Assembly (NCBI RefSeq): GCF_030252325.1
Contig: NZ_CP126981.1
Coordinates: 2,480,001 to 2,544,000 of the forward strand
DNA: 64,000 nt
Direction: 5' to 3'
DNA from: Candidatus Mycobacterium wuenschmannii
Lineage (GTDB): Bacteria > Actinomycetota > Actinomycetes > Mycobacteriales > Mycobacteriaceae
Each line of letters opens with the position of its first letter. The first letter of the stretch is position 1. The translations under genes were made by a program, and so were the position numbers. Below the pieces are notes generated by a model. That model had not been told where the DNA came from, did no database searches, and saw only the letters and a list, made by a program, of their open reading frames with translations. Shown here piece by piece: positions 16,743-27,072 of the stretch.

Positions 16743-17309
16743 ATGGCTACTGCACCGTATGGGGTTCGGCTGCTGGTTGGCGCCGCCACGATCGCCGTCG
16801 AGGAGACGATCAGGCTGCCGAAAACCATCTTGATGTACCCGATGACGCTGGCCAGCACGGCCGCGCACGTCGTGATGCGGTTCCAGCAGAACGTCGCCGA
16901 GCTGGTGATCAAGGGCGACGCCACCTTGGAGCAGATCTTCCCGCCCAAGGACGAGCAACCCGAGTGGGCCACGTTCGACGAGGACCTGCCCGCTGACGAG
17001 GACGCCGGCGCGGCCGCCGATACCGAGCGTCGCACCGAGGGCCGGTTCGCGCTGTACTCCTCGCCCGAGGCGGCGGACGACACGTGGGCCCGATCGGCCG
17101 CCAAGCCGGCGAACAAGTCGGCCTCGACCCCCGAGGTGGTCGAGGAACTGGATTACGAGCAGCTGACCCTGGCCCAGTTGCGGGCCCGGCTGCAATCTCT
17201 CGACATCACCGAGCTCGAAGCCCTGCTGGCCTACGAAGAGGCCACCAAGGGTCGCGCCCCGTTCCAGACGCTGCTTGCCAACAGGATCACGCGCGCGACG
17301 GCGAAGTGA
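16743..17309 (+). CDS. Lipid-droplet-associated-type conserved protein
   Basis: A 188-residue protein with an N-terminal amphipathic/hydrophobic region (about residues 1-50), an acidic middle and a helical C-terminal segment ([25 protein letters not shown]). It resembles actinobacterial proteins annotated as lipid-droplet associated, found next to xseA as here; binding of lipid inclusions is inferred. Its TGA overlaps the GTG of xseA (GTGA), so the two are translated together. Confidence 0.7.
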   Translation: MATAPYGVRLLVGAATIAVEETIRLPKTILMYPMTLASTAAHVVMRFQQNVAELVIKGDATLEQIFPPKDEQPEWATFDEDLPADEDAGAAADTERRTEGRFALYSSPEAADDTWARSAAKPANKSASTPEVVEELDYEQLTLAQLRARLQSLDITELEALLAYEEATKGRAPFQTLLANRITRATAK

Positions 17310-18532
17310 CCGAGAACTCGGCCGAAGACCCTTTCCCGGTTCGCGCGGTCGCGACGCGGATCGCCGCGTGGATCGACAAGCTGGGCGTGGTCTGGGTCGA
17401 GGGCCAGCTGACGCAGATCAACATTCGGCCCGGTGCCAGAACCGTGTTCATGGTGCTGCGTGACCCGGCGGCCGACATGTCGCTGAGCGTGACCGCGTCG
17501 CGCATGTTGGTCGACAGCGCGCCGGTCAAGCTGGTCGAGGGCGTGCAGGTGGTGGTCTGCGGCAAGCCGAACTTCTACACCGGTCGGGGCACGCTCACGT
17601 TGCGGCTCAACGAGATTCGCGCGGTGGGCATCGGTGAGCTGCTGGCCCGCATCGAGCGATTGCGACAGCTGCTGGCCGCCGAGGGACTGTTCGACGCCCG
17701 ACTGAAGCGGCCAATTCCGTTCCTGCCCAACATGATCGGTCTTGTCACCGGCCGGGCCAGTGCCGCCGAACACGACGTGACGACGGTGGCGGCGACCCGG
17801 TGGCCCGCGGTGCGGTTCGCTGTGCGCAACACCGCGGTGCAGGGGCCGACGGCGGTCGCACAGATCGTGAAGGCGTTGCGGGATTTGGACTCCGACCCCG
17901 AGGTCGACGTGATCGTGTTGGCCCGCGGCGGCGGCAGTGTGGAGGACCTGCTGCCGTTCTCCGACGAGACGTTGTGCCGGGCCATCGCGGCGTGCCGCAC
18001 ACCGGTCGTCAGCGCGATCGGCCACGAGCCGGACAACCCGTTGTGCGATCTGATCGCCGATCTGCGCGCCGCCACCCCCACGGACGCCGCGAAGAAGATC
18101 GTCCCGGATACCGCGGCCGAACAGCACCTGATCCACGACCTGCGCCGGCGCAGCGCGCAGGCGTTGCGCAATTGGGTCGGCCGGGAAGAGCGCGTGCTCG
18201 CGCAGTTGCGCAGCCGGCCGGCGCTGGCCGAGCCGCTGGCCGCACTCGACGCGCGGGGCGAGGAGATCCACCGGGCCCGGTCCGCGGTCCGGCGCGACAT
18301 CACCCGGCTGATCGACGTGCAGGCCGAGCGAGTCGGGCATCTGTCGGCCCGATTGACGACACTGGGGCCGGCGGCCACGCTGGCCCGCGGCTACGCCGTG
18401 GTGCAGACGGTCGGGGCCGACGGGGCCGCGGCGGTGCTCCGATCCGCTGACGACGCCCCGGCGGGCAGCAGGTTACGAGTACGGGTCAGCGACGGGGCAA
18501 TCGTGGCGACAAGTGAAGGGGCCAGCCGATGA
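17306..18532 (+). CDS. xseA: Exodeoxyribonuclease VII large subunit
   Basis: Catalytic subunit of ExoVII, which degrades single-stranded DNA from both ends in repair. It has 408 residues: an OB-fold nucleic-acid-binding domain (about 15-110), the catalytic domain with the GRASAAEHD and [13 protein letters not shown] motifs, HEPD in [13 protein letters not shown], and a coiled C-terminal half for binding small subunits. The GTG at 17306 overlaps the previous stop, and its own stop overlaps the xseB start (ATGA), giving a three-gene coupled run. Confidence 0.95.
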   Translation: MTENSAEDPFPVRAVATRIAAWIDKLGVVWVEGQLTQINIRPGARTVFMVLRDPAADMSLSVTASRMLVDSAPVKLVEGVQVVVCGKPNFYTGRGTLTLRLNEIRAVGIGELLARIERLRQLLAAEGLFDARLKRPIPFLPNMIGLVTGRASAAEHDVTTVAATRWPAVRFAVRNTAVQGPTAVAQIVKALRDLDSDPEVDVIVLARGGGSVEDLLPFSDETLCRAIAACRTPVVSAIGHEPDNPLCDLIADLRAATPTDAAKKIVPDTAAEQHLIHDLRRRSAQALRNWVGREERVLAQLRSRPALAEPLAALDARGEEIHRARSAVRRDITRLIDVQAERVGHLSARLTTLGPAATLARGYAVVQTVGADGAAAVLRSADDAPAGSRLRVRVSDGAIVATSEGASR

Positions 18533-18756
18533 CGGGTGATGAAGTGACGCCTATTAGTCAGCTCGGATACGAGCAGTGCCGCGACGAACTGATCGAGGTG
18601 GTGCGCCAGTTGGAGCAGGGCGGGCTGGACCTCGATGCATCGCTGAAACTTTGGGAAAGAGGCGAACAGCTGGCCAAACGCTGCGAAGAGCACTTAGCTG
18701 GAGCACGCAAGAGGGTGACCGATGCGCTCGCCGCCGGCGACGCGCAAGATTCTTGA
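18529..18756 (+). CDS. xseB: Exodeoxyribonuclease VII small subunit
   Basis: A 75-residue helical-hairpin protein that wraps the coiled coil of XseA. Family features visible are [37 protein letters not shown] and a C-terminal CEEHLAGA helix. It overlaps xseA by four bases. Confidence 0.95.
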   Translation: MTGDEVTPISQLGYEQCRDELIEVVRQLEQGGLDLDASLKLWERGEQLAKRCEEHLAGARKRVTDALAAGDAQDS

Positions 18757-18790
18757 CAACGCAAGCAATTCTCTGTCGTTTGGTCGAAAC

Positions 18791-18804
18791 TGGAACACGT
18801 TTCA
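18791..18804. promoter_or_regulatory. KstR-type operator upstream of 3-beta-HSD
   Basis: TGGAACACGTTTCA fits the KstR palindrome TnnAACnnGTTnnA at every defined position and lies 15 bp before the ATG of the 3-beta-hydroxysteroid dehydrogenase gene. KstR represses sterol side-chain and upper-pathway genes until a cholesterol-derived CoA thioester binds it. This supports sterol-inducible expression of the downstream genes. Confidence 0.75.
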
Positions 18805-18819
18805 GTTACTCTCGTCGGC

Positions 18820-19947
18820 ATGGTTGACTCCGCTGCGTCCTCTTCACCTGCGCCGACCGTCGAGCTGGGCCGGGTGCTGGTCACCGGCGGCTCGGGATTC
18901 GTCGGCGCCAACCTGGTGACCACCCTGCTCGAGCGGGGCTATCAAGTGCGGTCCTTCGACCGAGCGCCGTCCCCACTCCCGGAGCGGCCCGGCCTGGAGG
19001 TGCTGCAGGGTGACATTTGCGATCGGGACGTCGTCGCGGGCGCGGTCGCCGGCGTCGACACCGTCTTCCACACCGCGGCACTGATCGAGTTGATGGGCGG
19101 CGCATCGGTCACCGACGAATATCGGCAGCGCAGCTTCGCCGTCAACGTCGAGGGCACCAAAAATCTCGTGCACGCCGCGCAGGCGGCCGGCGTCAAACGG
19201 TTCGTCTACACCGCCTCCAACAGCGTGGTCATGGGCGGCAAGCCCATCTCCGGCGGCGACGAGTCGCTGCCCTACACCGACCGGTTCGCCGACCTCTACA
19301 CCGAGACCAAGGTCGTCGCCGAGCGATTTGTGTTGTCCCAGAATGGCATTGATGGACTGTTGACCTGCTCGATCCGACCGAGTGGCATCTGGGGTCGGGG
19401 CGATCAGACGATGTTCCGCAAGGTGTTCGAGAGCGTGCTCGCCGGACACGTCAAGGTGCTGGTGGGTCGCAAATCCGCCCGGCTGGATAACTCCTACGTG
19501 CACAACCTGATTCACGGTTTCATCCTCGCCGCGCAGCACCTGGTGCCGGGCGGGACGGCACCAGGCCAGGCGTACTTCATCAACGACGCCGAGCCGATCA
19601 ACATGTTCGAGTTCGCCCGGCCCGTCGTGGCGGCCTGCGGACAGCGGCTGCCGCGGCTGCGGGTGTCCGGCAGGCTGGTGCGCGCAGCGATGCTGGGCTG
19701 GCAGCGGCTGCATTTCCGGTTCGGCATCCGTGAGCCGATGCTGGAGCCACTGGCCGTCGAGCGGCTGTACCTCGACAACTACTTCTCCGTGGCCAAGGCG
19801 ACCCGCGACCTCGGCTACCGGCCGCTGTTCACCACCGAGCAGGCGATGGCCGAATGCCTGCCGTACTACACCGAGTTGTTCGATCAGATGAAGGCGGCCG
19901 CCCACCCCGCGCCGGTCGCGGTTGTCGCACCCGCCGTCGCCGAATAG
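18820..19947 (+). CDS. 3-beta-hydroxysteroid dehydrogenase/isomerase
   Basis: Extended SDR of 375 residues, equivalent by place and sequence to mycobacterial 3-beta-HSD, which oxidises cholesterol to cholest-4-en-3-one with NAD+. The Rossmann motif is TGGSGFVGANL (near residue 23), the catalytic Tyr-Lys is in YTETK, and the Asn/Ser partners lie in TASNSVV. The C-terminus has a hydrophobic region (residues about 285-300) as in membrane-associated 3-beta-HSDs. A KstR-type operator precedes it, and a second extended SDR follows after 37 bp. Confidence 0.88.
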   Translation: MVDSAASSSPAPTVELGRVLVTGGSGFVGANLVTTLLERGYQVRSFDRAPSPLPERPGLEVLQGDICDRDVVAGAVAGVDTVFHTAALIELMGGASVTDEYRQRSFAVNVEGTKNLVHAAQAAGVKRFVYTASNSVVMGGKPISGGDESLPYTDRFADLYTETKVVAERFVLSQNGIDGLLTCSIRPSGIWGRGDQTMFRKVFESVLAGHVKVLVGRKSARLDNSYVHNLIHGFILAAQHLVPGGTAPGQAYFINDAEPINMFEFARPVVAACGQRLPRLRVSGRLVRAAMLGWQRLHFRFGIREPMLEPLAVERLYLDNYFSVAKATRDLGYRPLFTTEQAMAECLPYYTELFDQMKAAAHPAPVAVVAPAVAE

Positions 19948-19984
19948 CCGGGAGATTCCGCGACGGCGTGTAGCGTAATCGCCT

Positions 19985-21031
19985 ATGGCCCAGACCGTGC
20001 TTGTCACCGGCGCGTTCGGGTTGGTGGGCTCGGAGACGGTGCGACAGTTGACGGTCGAGGGGCGGCATGTCGTGGCCACCGATCTCGACGTTCCGGCCAA
20101 TCGCAAGGCCGCCGCGGCGATGCCGTCGACCGAGGTGCGCTGGGCCGACCTCACCGACCCGCAAGCGGTTTCCGAACTGCTGCAAGCGGTTTCGCCGTCG
20201 GCGATCATCCACCTGGCCGCGATCATCCCACCGGTCTGCTACGCCCGGCCGGAGTTGGCCCGGCGGGTGAACATCGATGCGACCGGCCTGCTGATCGACA
20301 CCGCCGCCGCATTGCCGAACCCACCGCGTTTCATTCAGGCATCCAGCGTCGCCGCCTACGGCGCCCGCAATCCGCACCGCATCAACGACGTGCTCACCGC
20401 CGACACCCCGCTGCGGCCGTCGGACATCTACGGCACGCACAAGGTGGAGGCCGAGAAACTGGTCCGTGCATCGTCATTGGACTGGGTGATCCTGCGACTC
20501 GGTGGGGTGCTCACCGCCGAGCCTCGGCTCGATGTGGACCTGGACACCATCTTCTTCGAGGGTTCGCTGCCCATCGACGGGCGGATCCAGACCGTCGACG
20601 TGCGCGACGTCGCACGGGCGTTCATCGCCGCGACTACCGCACCAGTCGTCGGCGAGACCCTGCTGATCGGCGGCGACGATTCGCACCGACTGGTGCAGGG
20701 CGACATCGCGCCATCGACAGCGGCGGCGATGGGTCTGGCCGGCGGCATCCCCACCGGCCGCAAAGGCGACCCGGACCACGATGGCAACTGGTTCGCCACC
20801 GACTGGATGGACACCAGCCGGTCGGCCAATGCGCTTGATTTCCAGCGTATCTCGTGGCCGCAGCTGCTGGCGGAGACCGCGACGCGGATGGGTTGGCGCC
20901 GCCACCCGGCTCGGGTGATCGCGCCGCTGACACGTGCGCTGCTGAAACGCCGCTCGCCGTACCATCGCTACCCCGGGCACTACGCCGACCCGTGGGGCGT
21001 CATCGATGCGAAGTGGGAGGGACACCTGTGA
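19985..21031 (+). CDS. NAD(P)-dependent epimerase/dehydratase-type extended SDR
   Basis: A 348-residue extended SDR. The nucleotide motif is VTGAFGLVGSE (near residue 7) and the catalytic motif is YGTHK with a preceding Ser in QASSVAAYG. The substrate is not evident; nucleotide-sugar epimerases, steroid dehydrogenases and reductases share this fold. Its TGA overlaps the GTG of the next gene, and it follows 3-beta-HSD closely, so a role in sterol or other terpenoid oxidation is a reasonable guess. Confidence 0.8.
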   Translation: MAQTVLVTGAFGLVGSETVRQLTVEGRHVVATDLDVPANRKAAAAMPSTEVRWADLTDPQAVSELLQAVSPSAIIHLAAIIPPVCYARPELARRVNIDATGLLIDTAAALPNPPRFIQASSVAAYGARNPHRINDVLTADTPLRPSDIYGTHKVEAEKLVRASSLDWVILRLGGVLTAEPRLDVDLDTIFFEGSLPIDGRIQTVDVRDVARAFIAATTAPVVGETLLIGGDDSHRLVQGDIAPSTAAAMGLAGGIPTGRKGDPDHDGNWFATDWMDTSRSANALDFQRISWPQLLAETATRMGWRRHPARVIAPLTRALLKRRSPYHRYPGHYADPWGVIDAKWEGHL

Positions 21032-21783
21032 CAGGTCGGACAGCTGTCGTGGTGGGCGGCGCCTCGGGTATCGGCAAAGCCGTGTGTCACGCACTGGCGG
21101 CCGACGGTTGCCGGGTGGTCGTCGCCGACCGCAATGCCGACGGAGCGCGTTCCGTCGCAACCGAACTCGGTGATCCGCACAGCGCGGCGGCGGTCGACGT
21201 CACCGACGAGGACTCGGTGCGGTCGCTGTTCGAGCGCGCCGGTGATCTCGATATCGTGGTGAACACGGCGGGCTACAGCGCGCTCGGGTTGATCACCGAA
21301 TTGTCGGCCGACGACTTCCGCGGGGTTGTCGACGTCTGCCTGAACGGCGCCTTCCTGGTGATCAAGCACGCCGCGCCACGTTTGCACGACGGCGGCGCGC
21401 TGGTGTCGATCAGTTCGCTGAACGGCCGGCAGCCCGCCGCCGCGATGAGCGCCTACTGCGCCGCCAAGGCGGGGCTGTCGATGCTGACCCAGGTCGCCGC
21501 GTTGGAGCTTGCACCGCAAGGCATTCGGGTCAACGCCGTCGCGCCCGGGTTCGTGCACACGCCGCTGACCGAGCCGGCGACCCAGATCCCCGGCGTCGTC
21601 GAGGAGTACGTCGAGAACACCCCACTGGGCCGGGCCGGCACGCCCGAGGACATCGCCGACGCCGTGCTGTTCCTGTGCACGGCGCCGTGGCTCACCGGCG
21701 AGGTGCTCGACATCAACGGCGGGGCCCACATGAAGCGTTATCCCGATCTGATGAGCCACGTCATGAAGCTTGCGGCGCAATGA
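21028..21783 (+). CDS. Short-chain dehydrogenase/reductase (first of two)
   Basis: A 251-residue classical SDR. Cofactor motif GGASGIGKA, the NTAG-equivalent in VVNTAGYS, catalytic Ser in SISSLNG and Tyr-x-x-x-Lys in AYCAAKAG are all visible; the end VLDINGGAHMK is typical. The Asp-Arg following the second strand (VADRNAD) leaves NAD/NADP preference open. GTG 21028 overlaps the preceding stop, and the stop overlaps the next ATG. Confidence 0.88.
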   Translation: MTGRTAVVVGGASGIGKAVCHALAADGCRVVVADRNADGARSVATELGDPHSAAAVDVTDEDSVRSLFERAGDLDIVVNTAGYSALGLITELSADDFRGVVDVCLNGAFLVIKHAAPRLHDGGALVSISSLNGRQPAAAMSAYCAAKAGLSMLTQVAALELAPQGIRVNAVAPGFVHTPLTEPATQIPGVVEEYVENTPLGRAGTPEDIADAVLFLCTAPWLTGEVLDINGGAHMKRYPDLMSHVMKLAAQ

Positions 21784-22631
21784 GTATCACGGGCACTGGA
21801 AGTTTCACGGGCCGGCAGGCCATCGTCACCGGCGCCGGATCCGGCATCGGGGCGGCGCTGTGCCGCGCGCTGGCGGCAGCCGGCGCCGACGTGGTGTGCA
21901 CCGACGTCGACGGCGCGGCCGCGGCCCGCACGGCCGAGACCCTGAAAGGTCCCGGCACCGCGACATCGGCGACCCTCGACGTCACCGACCCCGACGCGGT
22001 GCAAGCCGCCGTCGACGACGTCGTCGCGCGCGCCGGACGGCTCGACCTGATGTTCAACAACGCCGGAATCGCTTGGGGCGGCGACACCGAACTGCTGACG
22101 CTGGACCAGTGGAACGCGATCATCGACGTCAACATCCGCGGCGTGGTACACGGTGTGACCGCCGCCTACCCGGTGATGCTGCGCCAGGGCCACGGGCACA
22201 TCGTCAACACCGCATCGATGGCCGGGTTGACCGCGGCCGGCCAGATCACCAGTTACGTGATGACCAAGCACGCGATCGTCGGGCTGTCGCTGGCGCTGCG
22301 CTCCGAAGCGATCCCGCACGGCGTGGGCGTGCTGGCCGTCTGCCCCGGCGCTGTCGAGACGCCGATCCTGGACAAGGGCGCGATCGGCGGCTTCGTCGGC
22401 CGCGACTACTACTTGCGCGGCCAGGGCATGAAGAACGCCTACAGCGCCGACAAGCTGGCCGCCGACACGCTCAGAGCGATCGCACGCAAAAAGGCACTGC
22501 TGGTGAAGCCGCGGCAAGCCTACGCGTCTTGGGTCTTCGCCCGGCTCGCGCCGAATCTGTTGCAACGCATGTCAATCCGCTTCATCGCGGAACAGCGCAA
22601 GCGGCAGGCGGCTAACGCCGGCACCCTTTAA
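21780..22631 (+). CDS. Short-chain dehydrogenase/reductase (second of two)
   Basis: A 283-residue classical SDR with TGAGSGIGAALCR, FNNAG, catalytic Ser in NTASMAG and YVMTKHA (Tyr/Lys). CTDVDGAAA after the second strand (Asp) points to NAD+. The C-terminal 40 residues are basic and hydrophobic, longer than in minimal SDRs, and may touch the membrane. It overlaps the previous gene by four bases (ATGA) and closes the dehydrogenase run. Its TAA shares the palindrome TTAA with the convergent hydrolase gene. Confidence 0.88.
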   Translation: MSITGTGSFTGRQAIVTGAGSGIGAALCRALAAAGADVVCTDVDGAAAARTAETLKGPGTATSATLDVTDPDAVQAAVDDVVARAGRLDLMFNNAGIAWGGDTELLTLDQWNAIIDVNIRGVVHGVTAAYPVMLRQGHGHIVNTASMAGLTAAGQITSYVMTKHAIVGLSLALRSEAIPHGVGVLAVCPGAVETPILDKGAIGGFVGRDYYLRGQGMKNAYSADKLAADTLRAIARKKALLVKPRQAYASWVFARLAPNLLQRMSIRFIAEQRKRQAANAGTL

Positions 22632-23425
22632 CGCAGGCGCTCGTTGAGGAATTCCACGACGCGCTTGCGCGCCTCGTAGGCGGGATGCCCGTCGACCTCG
22701 CGGACCTCGAGGGTCAGCACCGAGTGCGTCGCCCGGGTGAAGCCGTGCTCGTTGCCGGGGCCGGAGTCGATCTCGATCACCTCGAACGCGTCGCCGAGTC
22801 GGTCCTTGAGCGTGACAAACCGCTCGCCAGGCGACAACGGATCCTTGCTGAACCGCAAGCCCATCGCGCACACGCCCTCCTTGGCGGCGCGGTCTTTGAA
22901 GGCGTTCAGCTCGACGTCGCTCAGGCCGGGATCGCGCTTCATGCGGGGGGTGATGGGGAACGGCGTCGACGGCTGGCTGAGCACCGGCGCCAACACGCTG
23001 TCGTCGACCGCCGCCGCCAGCGCGAAGCCACCGGTGAAGCACTGGCCGATCACGCCGACGCCTTTGCCGGGCGTCGACCCGTTGAGGTCGCGGGCCAGCG
23101 CGCGCAGGAAGTCCGCGATCGGCCGGTGCTTGTTGGTTGCGAGCGCGGCGAATTCCCGTGCCACGCAGACCTTCCGAAGGGTCGACAGCAAATAGCCCGG
23201 CGTCACTGGACGTCCCGGTTCTCCGAACGGCGACGGGATGGCGACGGTGAAACCGTTGTCCACCAGATGGTTTCCCAGCCCGAGCACGCCCGGGTGGATG
23301 CCGGGAATCTCGGGGATCAGCACGACGCCGGGCCCGTCGCCGCGGCGGTAGACGTCGTGGGTGTAACCGCCGCCGGTGAACGGCGTCGCGGTCCAGCCCG
23401 TCAGGTCGGCTTCCGGTGCGGTCAT
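22628..23425 (-). CDS. Dienelactone hydrolase family protein
   Basis: A 265-residue alpha/beta hydrolase of the dienelactone hydrolase type. The nucleophile is Cys in GQCFTGG, the catalytic His lies in NEHGFTRA near the C-terminus, and the oxyanion region is IPEIPGIHPG. DLH members open lactones or hydrolyse related esters; the substrate is unknown. AGGAG precedes ATG 23425. It is followed upstream by the DUF4245 gene on the same strand, 11 bp away. Confidence 0.85.
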   Translation of the reverse strand: MTAPEADLTGWTATPFTGGGYTHDVYRRGDGPGVVLIPEIPGIHPGVLGLGNHLVDNGFTVAIPSPFGEPGRPVTPGYLLSTLRKVCVAREFAALATNKHRPIADFLRALARDLNGSTPGKGVGVIGQCFTGGFALAAAVDDSVLAPVLSQPSTPFPITPRMKRDPGLSDVELNAFKDRAAKEGVCAMGLRFSKDPLSPGERFVTLKDRLGDAFEVIEIDSGPGNEHGFTRATHSVLTLEVREVDGHPAYEARKRVVEFLNERLR

Positions 23426-23436
23426 GGACGGTTCTC

Positions 23437-24093
23437 CTATCGACGGGCAGGCAGCGGCTGCTGTGTCTGAACGGCCGCCGCCAGCGTACGAAACTCGTCG
23501 GTGCTGCCGGCGCCGGTGATGCCGACCTGCTCCGGACCGGTAGGGCCGTCGAGTCGTGTCGTCCACACCGGCTCTACCCCGTCGTCGCCCTGATAGGTGA
23601 CCCAGCGGACGCCGTTCACGTCGACGGTCCCGTTCGGAACCATGGACGGGTGGATGGAGCCGACCAGCTTGTCCTCGTCGGCGTTGCTCTGGGTCAGGCG
23701 CAGGTACAGACCGCCCGGGCTGATGTAGCCGACGGTGGAGGTGACGGCGCGCAGCGTCCGACCGGCCGCGTCGATGCGGCCGTCGGCGATCCCGCCGCGC
23801 CCGCCCGAGTTGGCCTGCCAGCCCGGCGGCAGCTGCGGCAGCCGGACGGGGAAACCGAGGGCCAGCGCGTCGGCCTTGAGCGCGCCGGCCGCGTCGTAGG
23901 CCGGCACCGGCCCGCGGTTGACGCCGCTCGGGGAGAACGAGCACATCCCCACCACCCCCGCCAGCGCGATGCAGGCCAGCACCAACGGGGCAATCGACCA
24001 GAACATGTCCCGGCCGTCCTGCAGCAGCCGGGGCTTCGCGGGTCTGGGTGAGGGCTCCGGCTGTTCAGCCGAGGGCGGTGGCTGCGTCGTCAC
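23437..24093 (-). CDS. DUF4245 single-pass membrane protein
   Basis: A 218-residue protein with a Pro-rich cytoplasmic N-terminus, one transmembrane helix (about residues 33-52, [17 protein letters not shown]) and an extracytoplasmic domain typical of actinobacterial DUF4245. Function unknown. The GTG start at 24093 leaves 55 bp to the divergent glpX. The same gene sits beside glpX in M. tuberculosis (Rv1100, from memory). Confidence 0.8.
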   Translation of the reverse strand: MTTQPPPSAEQPEPSPRPAKPRLLQDGRDMFWSIAPLVLACIALAGVVGMCSFSPSGVNRGPVPAYDAAGALKADALALGFPVRLPQLPPGWQANSGGRGGIADGRIDAAGRTLRAVTSTVGYISPGGLYLRLTQSNADEDKLVGSIHPSMVPNGTVDVNGVRWVTYQGDDGVEPVWTTRLDGPTGPEQVGITGAGSTDEFRTLAAAVQTQQPLPARR

Positions 24094-24148
24094 AGCACGA
24101 GTATCCCAGCTCCCGAGCGGCAACCTGCCTCTGGGACAATCGACCGTT

Positions 24149-25177
24149 ATGAGCGAGAGCCGTCGTGAAGCCCCGGACCGCAACCTCGCCCTCGAGCTCG
24201 TCCGCGTCACCGAGGCGGGCGCCATGGCCGCCGGCCGCTGGGTGGGCCGCGGCGACAAGGAGGGTGGCGACGGCGCGGCCGTCGACGCCATTCGCCAGCT
24301 GGTGAACTCGGTGTCGATGCGCGGCGTCGTGGTCATCGGCGAAGGCGAGAAAGACGAAGCGCCGATGCTCTACAACGGCGAGCACGTCGGCAACGGCGAC
24401 GGCCCGGAGTGCGACTTCGCGGTCGACCCGGTCGACGGCACCACGCTGATGAGCAAGGGCATGCCCAACGCCATCTCGGTGCTCGCGGTCGCCGACCGCG
24501 GCGCGATGTTCGACCCGTCGGCGGTGTTCTACATGAACAAGATCGCCGTCGGCCCCGAGGCGGCCCACGTCCTCGACATCACCAAGCCGATCGCCGACAA
24601 CATCCGCGCGGTCGCCAAGGTCAAGGGCCTCTCGGTGCCGGACATGACGGTGTGCATCCTGGACCGGCCGCGGCACGAGCAGCTGATCGCCGACGCGCGC
24701 GCCACCGGCGCGCGGATCCGACTGATCACCGACGGCGACGTGGCGGGCGCGATCTCGGCCTGCCGTCCCGGCTCCGGCACCGACATGCTGGCCGGCATCG
24801 GCGGCACGCCCGAGGGCATCATCGCCGCGGCCGCGATCCGCTGCATGGGTGGCGAACTGCAGGCCCAGCTGGCACCGACCGACGACGCCGAACGGCGCAA
24901 GGCGCTGGACGCCGGCTACGACCTCGACGCCGTATTGACCGTCCGCGATCTGGTGTCCGGCGAGAACGTCTTCTTCTGCGCCACCGGCGTCACTGACGGC
25001 GACCTGCTGAAGGGCGTCCGCTACGAGCCGGGCGGCTGCACCACCCAGTCGATCGTGATGCGGTCCAAGTCCGGCACGCTGCGCATGGTCGAGGGCTTCC
25101 ACCGGCTGGCCAAGCTCAACGAATACTCCGCGATCGACTTCACCGGCGACAGCAGCGCCGCATACCCCCTGCCGTAA
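24149..25177 (+). CDS. glpX: Class II fructose-1,6-bisphosphatase
   Basis: Hydrolyses fructose 1,6-bisphosphate to fructose 6-phosphate, the sole gluconeogenic FBPase in mycobacteria. The 342-residue protein has the GlpX metal site [19 protein letters not shown], and phosphate-binding [16 protein letters not shown]. Length is normal. It starts at ATG 24149 and heads a unit with fumC and a SnoaL-like gene; gaps are 26 and 2 bp. Confidence 0.97.
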   Translation: MSESRREAPDRNLALELVRVTEAGAMAAGRWVGRGDKEGGDGAAVDAIRQLVNSVSMRGVVVIGEGEKDEAPMLYNGEHVGNGDGPECDFAVDPVDGTTLMSKGMPNAISVLAVADRGAMFDPSAVFYMNKIAVGPEAAHVLDITKPIADNIRAVAKVKGLSVPDMTVCILDRPRHEQLIADARATGARIRLITDGDVAGAISACRPGSGTDMLAGIGGTPEGIIAAAAIRCMGGELQAQLAPTDDAERRKALDAGYDLDAVLTVRDLVSGENVFFCATGVTDGDLLKGVRYEPGGCTTQSIVMRSKSGTLRMVEGFHRLAKLNEYSAIDFTGDSSAAYPLP

Positions 25178-25203
25178 CAACTACCTAGCGAGGACGTTTC
25201 TCA

Positions 25204-26601
25204 ATGGCGGACGACACCGAATACCGCATCGAACACGACACCATGGGCGAGGTTCGGGTGCCCGCGAAAGCGTTGTGGCGGGCCCAGACTCAGCGCGCTG
25301 TCGAGAACTTTCCGATCTCCGGCCGCGGCCTGGAGCGCACCCAGATCCGCGCGCTCGGCCTGCTGAAGGGCGCCTGCGCCCAGGTCAACAAGGACCTCGG
25401 TCTGCTGGCCGCGGACAAGGCCGACGCGATCATCGCCGCCGCGGCCGAGATCGCCGACGGCAAGCACGACGACCAGTTCCCGATCGACGTGTTCCAGACC
25501 GGCTCCGGCACCAGTTCCAACATGAACACCAACGAGGTGATCGCCAGCATCGCGGCGGCCAACGGCGTGACGGTGCACCCGAACGACGACGTCAACATGT
25601 CGCAGTCGTCCAACGACACGTTCCCGACCGCCACCCACATCGCCGCCACCGAAGCCGCTGTGCGCCAACTCATTCCGTCGTTGCAGGTGCTGCACGATGC
25701 GCTGGCCGGCAAGGCCCGTGAGTGGCGCACCGTGGTCAAGTCGGGACGCACCCACCTGATGGACGCCGTCCCGGTCACCCTGGGCCAGGAGTTCTCCGGG
25801 TACGCGCGTCAGATCGAGGCCGGCATCGAGCGGGTGCAGGCGGCGCTGCCGCGCCTGGGCGAGCTGGCGATCGGCGGCACCGCGGTCGGCACCGGGCTCA
25901 ACGCCCCCGACGGCTTCGGCACCAAGGTGGTCGAGGTACTGGTCAAGGACACCGGCGTGACCGAACTGCGCACGGCGACCGACTCTTTCGAGGCCCAGGC
26001 CGCCCGTGACGGGCTGGTCGAGGCATCCGGTGCGCTGCGCACGATCGCGGTGTCGCTGACCAAGATCGCCAACGACGTCCGCTGGATGGGCTCCGGACCG
26101 CTGACCGGCCTGGCCGAAATCCAGCTGCCGGACCTGCAGCCGGGCAGCTCGATCATGCCGGGCAAGGTCAATCCCGTTCTGCCAGAAGCGGTTACCCAGG
26201 TCGCCGCGCAGGTCATCGGCAACGACGCGGCCATCACCGTCGGTGGGCTGTCGGGCGCGTTCGAGTTGAACGTCTACATCCCGATGATGGCCCGCAACAT
26301 CCTGGAGTCGTTCAAGCTGCTGACCAACGTCTCGACGCTGTTCGCCGAGCGCTGCATTGTCGGCCTGAAGGCAAACGAGGAGCACCTGCGCGAACTGGCC
26401 GAGTCGTCGCCGTCGATCGTGACGCCGCTGAACTCGGCGATCGGCTACGAGGAGGCCGCCGCGGTGGCCAAGCAGGCGGTCAAGGAAAAGAAGACGATTC
26501 GGCAAACGGTCATCGACCGCGGCCTGATCGGTGACAAGCTGTCCGAAGAGGAACTGGACCGCCGTCTCGACGTGCTCGCGATGGCCAAAGTCAAGGAGTA
26601 G
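25204..26601 (+). CDS. fumC: Class II fumarate hydratase
   Basis: Interconverts fumarate and malate in the TCA cycle; iron-independent homotetramer. It has 465 residues. The superfamily signature [11 protein letters not shown] (near residue 318) contains the catalytic Ser, [13 protein letters not shown] and [10 protein letters not shown] form the active site, and the His is in SGRTHLMDA. Normal length. GAGG lies upstream of the ATG, and it is cotranscribed with glpX. Confidence 0.97.
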   Translation: MADDTEYRIEHDTMGEVRVPAKALWRAQTQRAVENFPISGRGLERTQIRALGLLKGACAQVNKDLGLLAADKADAIIAAAAEIADGKHDDQFPIDVFQTGSGTSSNMNTNEVIASIAAANGVTVHPNDDVNMSQSSNDTFPTATHIAATEAAVRQLIPSLQVLHDALAGKAREWRTVVKSGRTHLMDAVPVTLGQEFSGYARQIEAGIERVQAALPRLGELAIGGTAVGTGLNAPDGFGTKVVEVLVKDTGVTELRTATDSFEAQAARDGLVEASGALRTIAVSLTKIANDVRWMGSGPLTGLAEIQLPDLQPGSSIMPGKVNPVLPEAVTQVAAQVIGNDAAITVGGLSGAFELNVYIPMMARNILESFKLLTNVSTLFAERCIVGLKANEEHLRELAESSPSIVTPLNSAIGYEEAAAVAKQAVKEKKTIRQTVIDRGLIGDKLSEEELDRRLDVLAMAKVKE

Positions 26602-26603
26602 CC

Positions 26604-27068
26604 ATGCTCGACGACGGACTCCGCCAACGCCGCCTCGCGCTCATCCAGGAGCACATGGACACCGAGGTGACCAAGGAGTTCGATCGCACGCTGGCGACCT
26701 TCAACGGGCATCCGCGCTACGAGATCATGGCCACCGGCCAGGTGTACGACGGCGACGACGAGGTCATGAACTACTACCGGATCACGCGCACCGCCTTCCC
26801 CGACCAGCGTCATGAGAACGCGCGCTTCCACGTGACACACGACGCGGTGATCACCGAATTCGACCTTCTGGGAACGAATCTCGGCGAGTTCTATGGCATG
26901 CCGCCGACCGGCAAGGCGTTCCGGGTGCCGATCATCGCGGTGTTCTCCTTCGACGGTGAGCGAATCACCAACGAGCGCATCTACTTTGACAGTGCCAGCT
27001 TGGTCACCCAGATCGGGCGGGGTGAGCTGCTGGCGTTGGCCGCGGCGGGTGACCTGCCCGGGCAGTAG
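26604..27068 (+). CDS. SnoaL-like / ester cyclase family protein
   Basis: A 154-residue NTF2-fold protein of the SnoaL type (residues about 35-140: YEIMATGQVYDGDDEVMNYY and FSFDGERITNERIYFD). Such proteins isomerise or cyclise small metabolites; the substrate is unknown. AAGGAGTAGCC directly precedes the ATG, and the Shine-Dalgarno overlaps the fumC stop, so it is the third gene of the glpX-fumC unit. Confidence 0.75.
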   Translation: MLDDGLRQRRLALIQEHMDTEVTKEFDRTLATFNGHPRYEIMATGQVYDGDDEVMNYYRITRTAFPDQRHENARFHVTHDAVITEFDLLGTNLGEFYGMPPTGKAFRVPIIAVFSFDGERITNERIYFDSASLVTQIGRGELLALAAAGDLPGQ

Positions 27069-27072
27069 GGTT

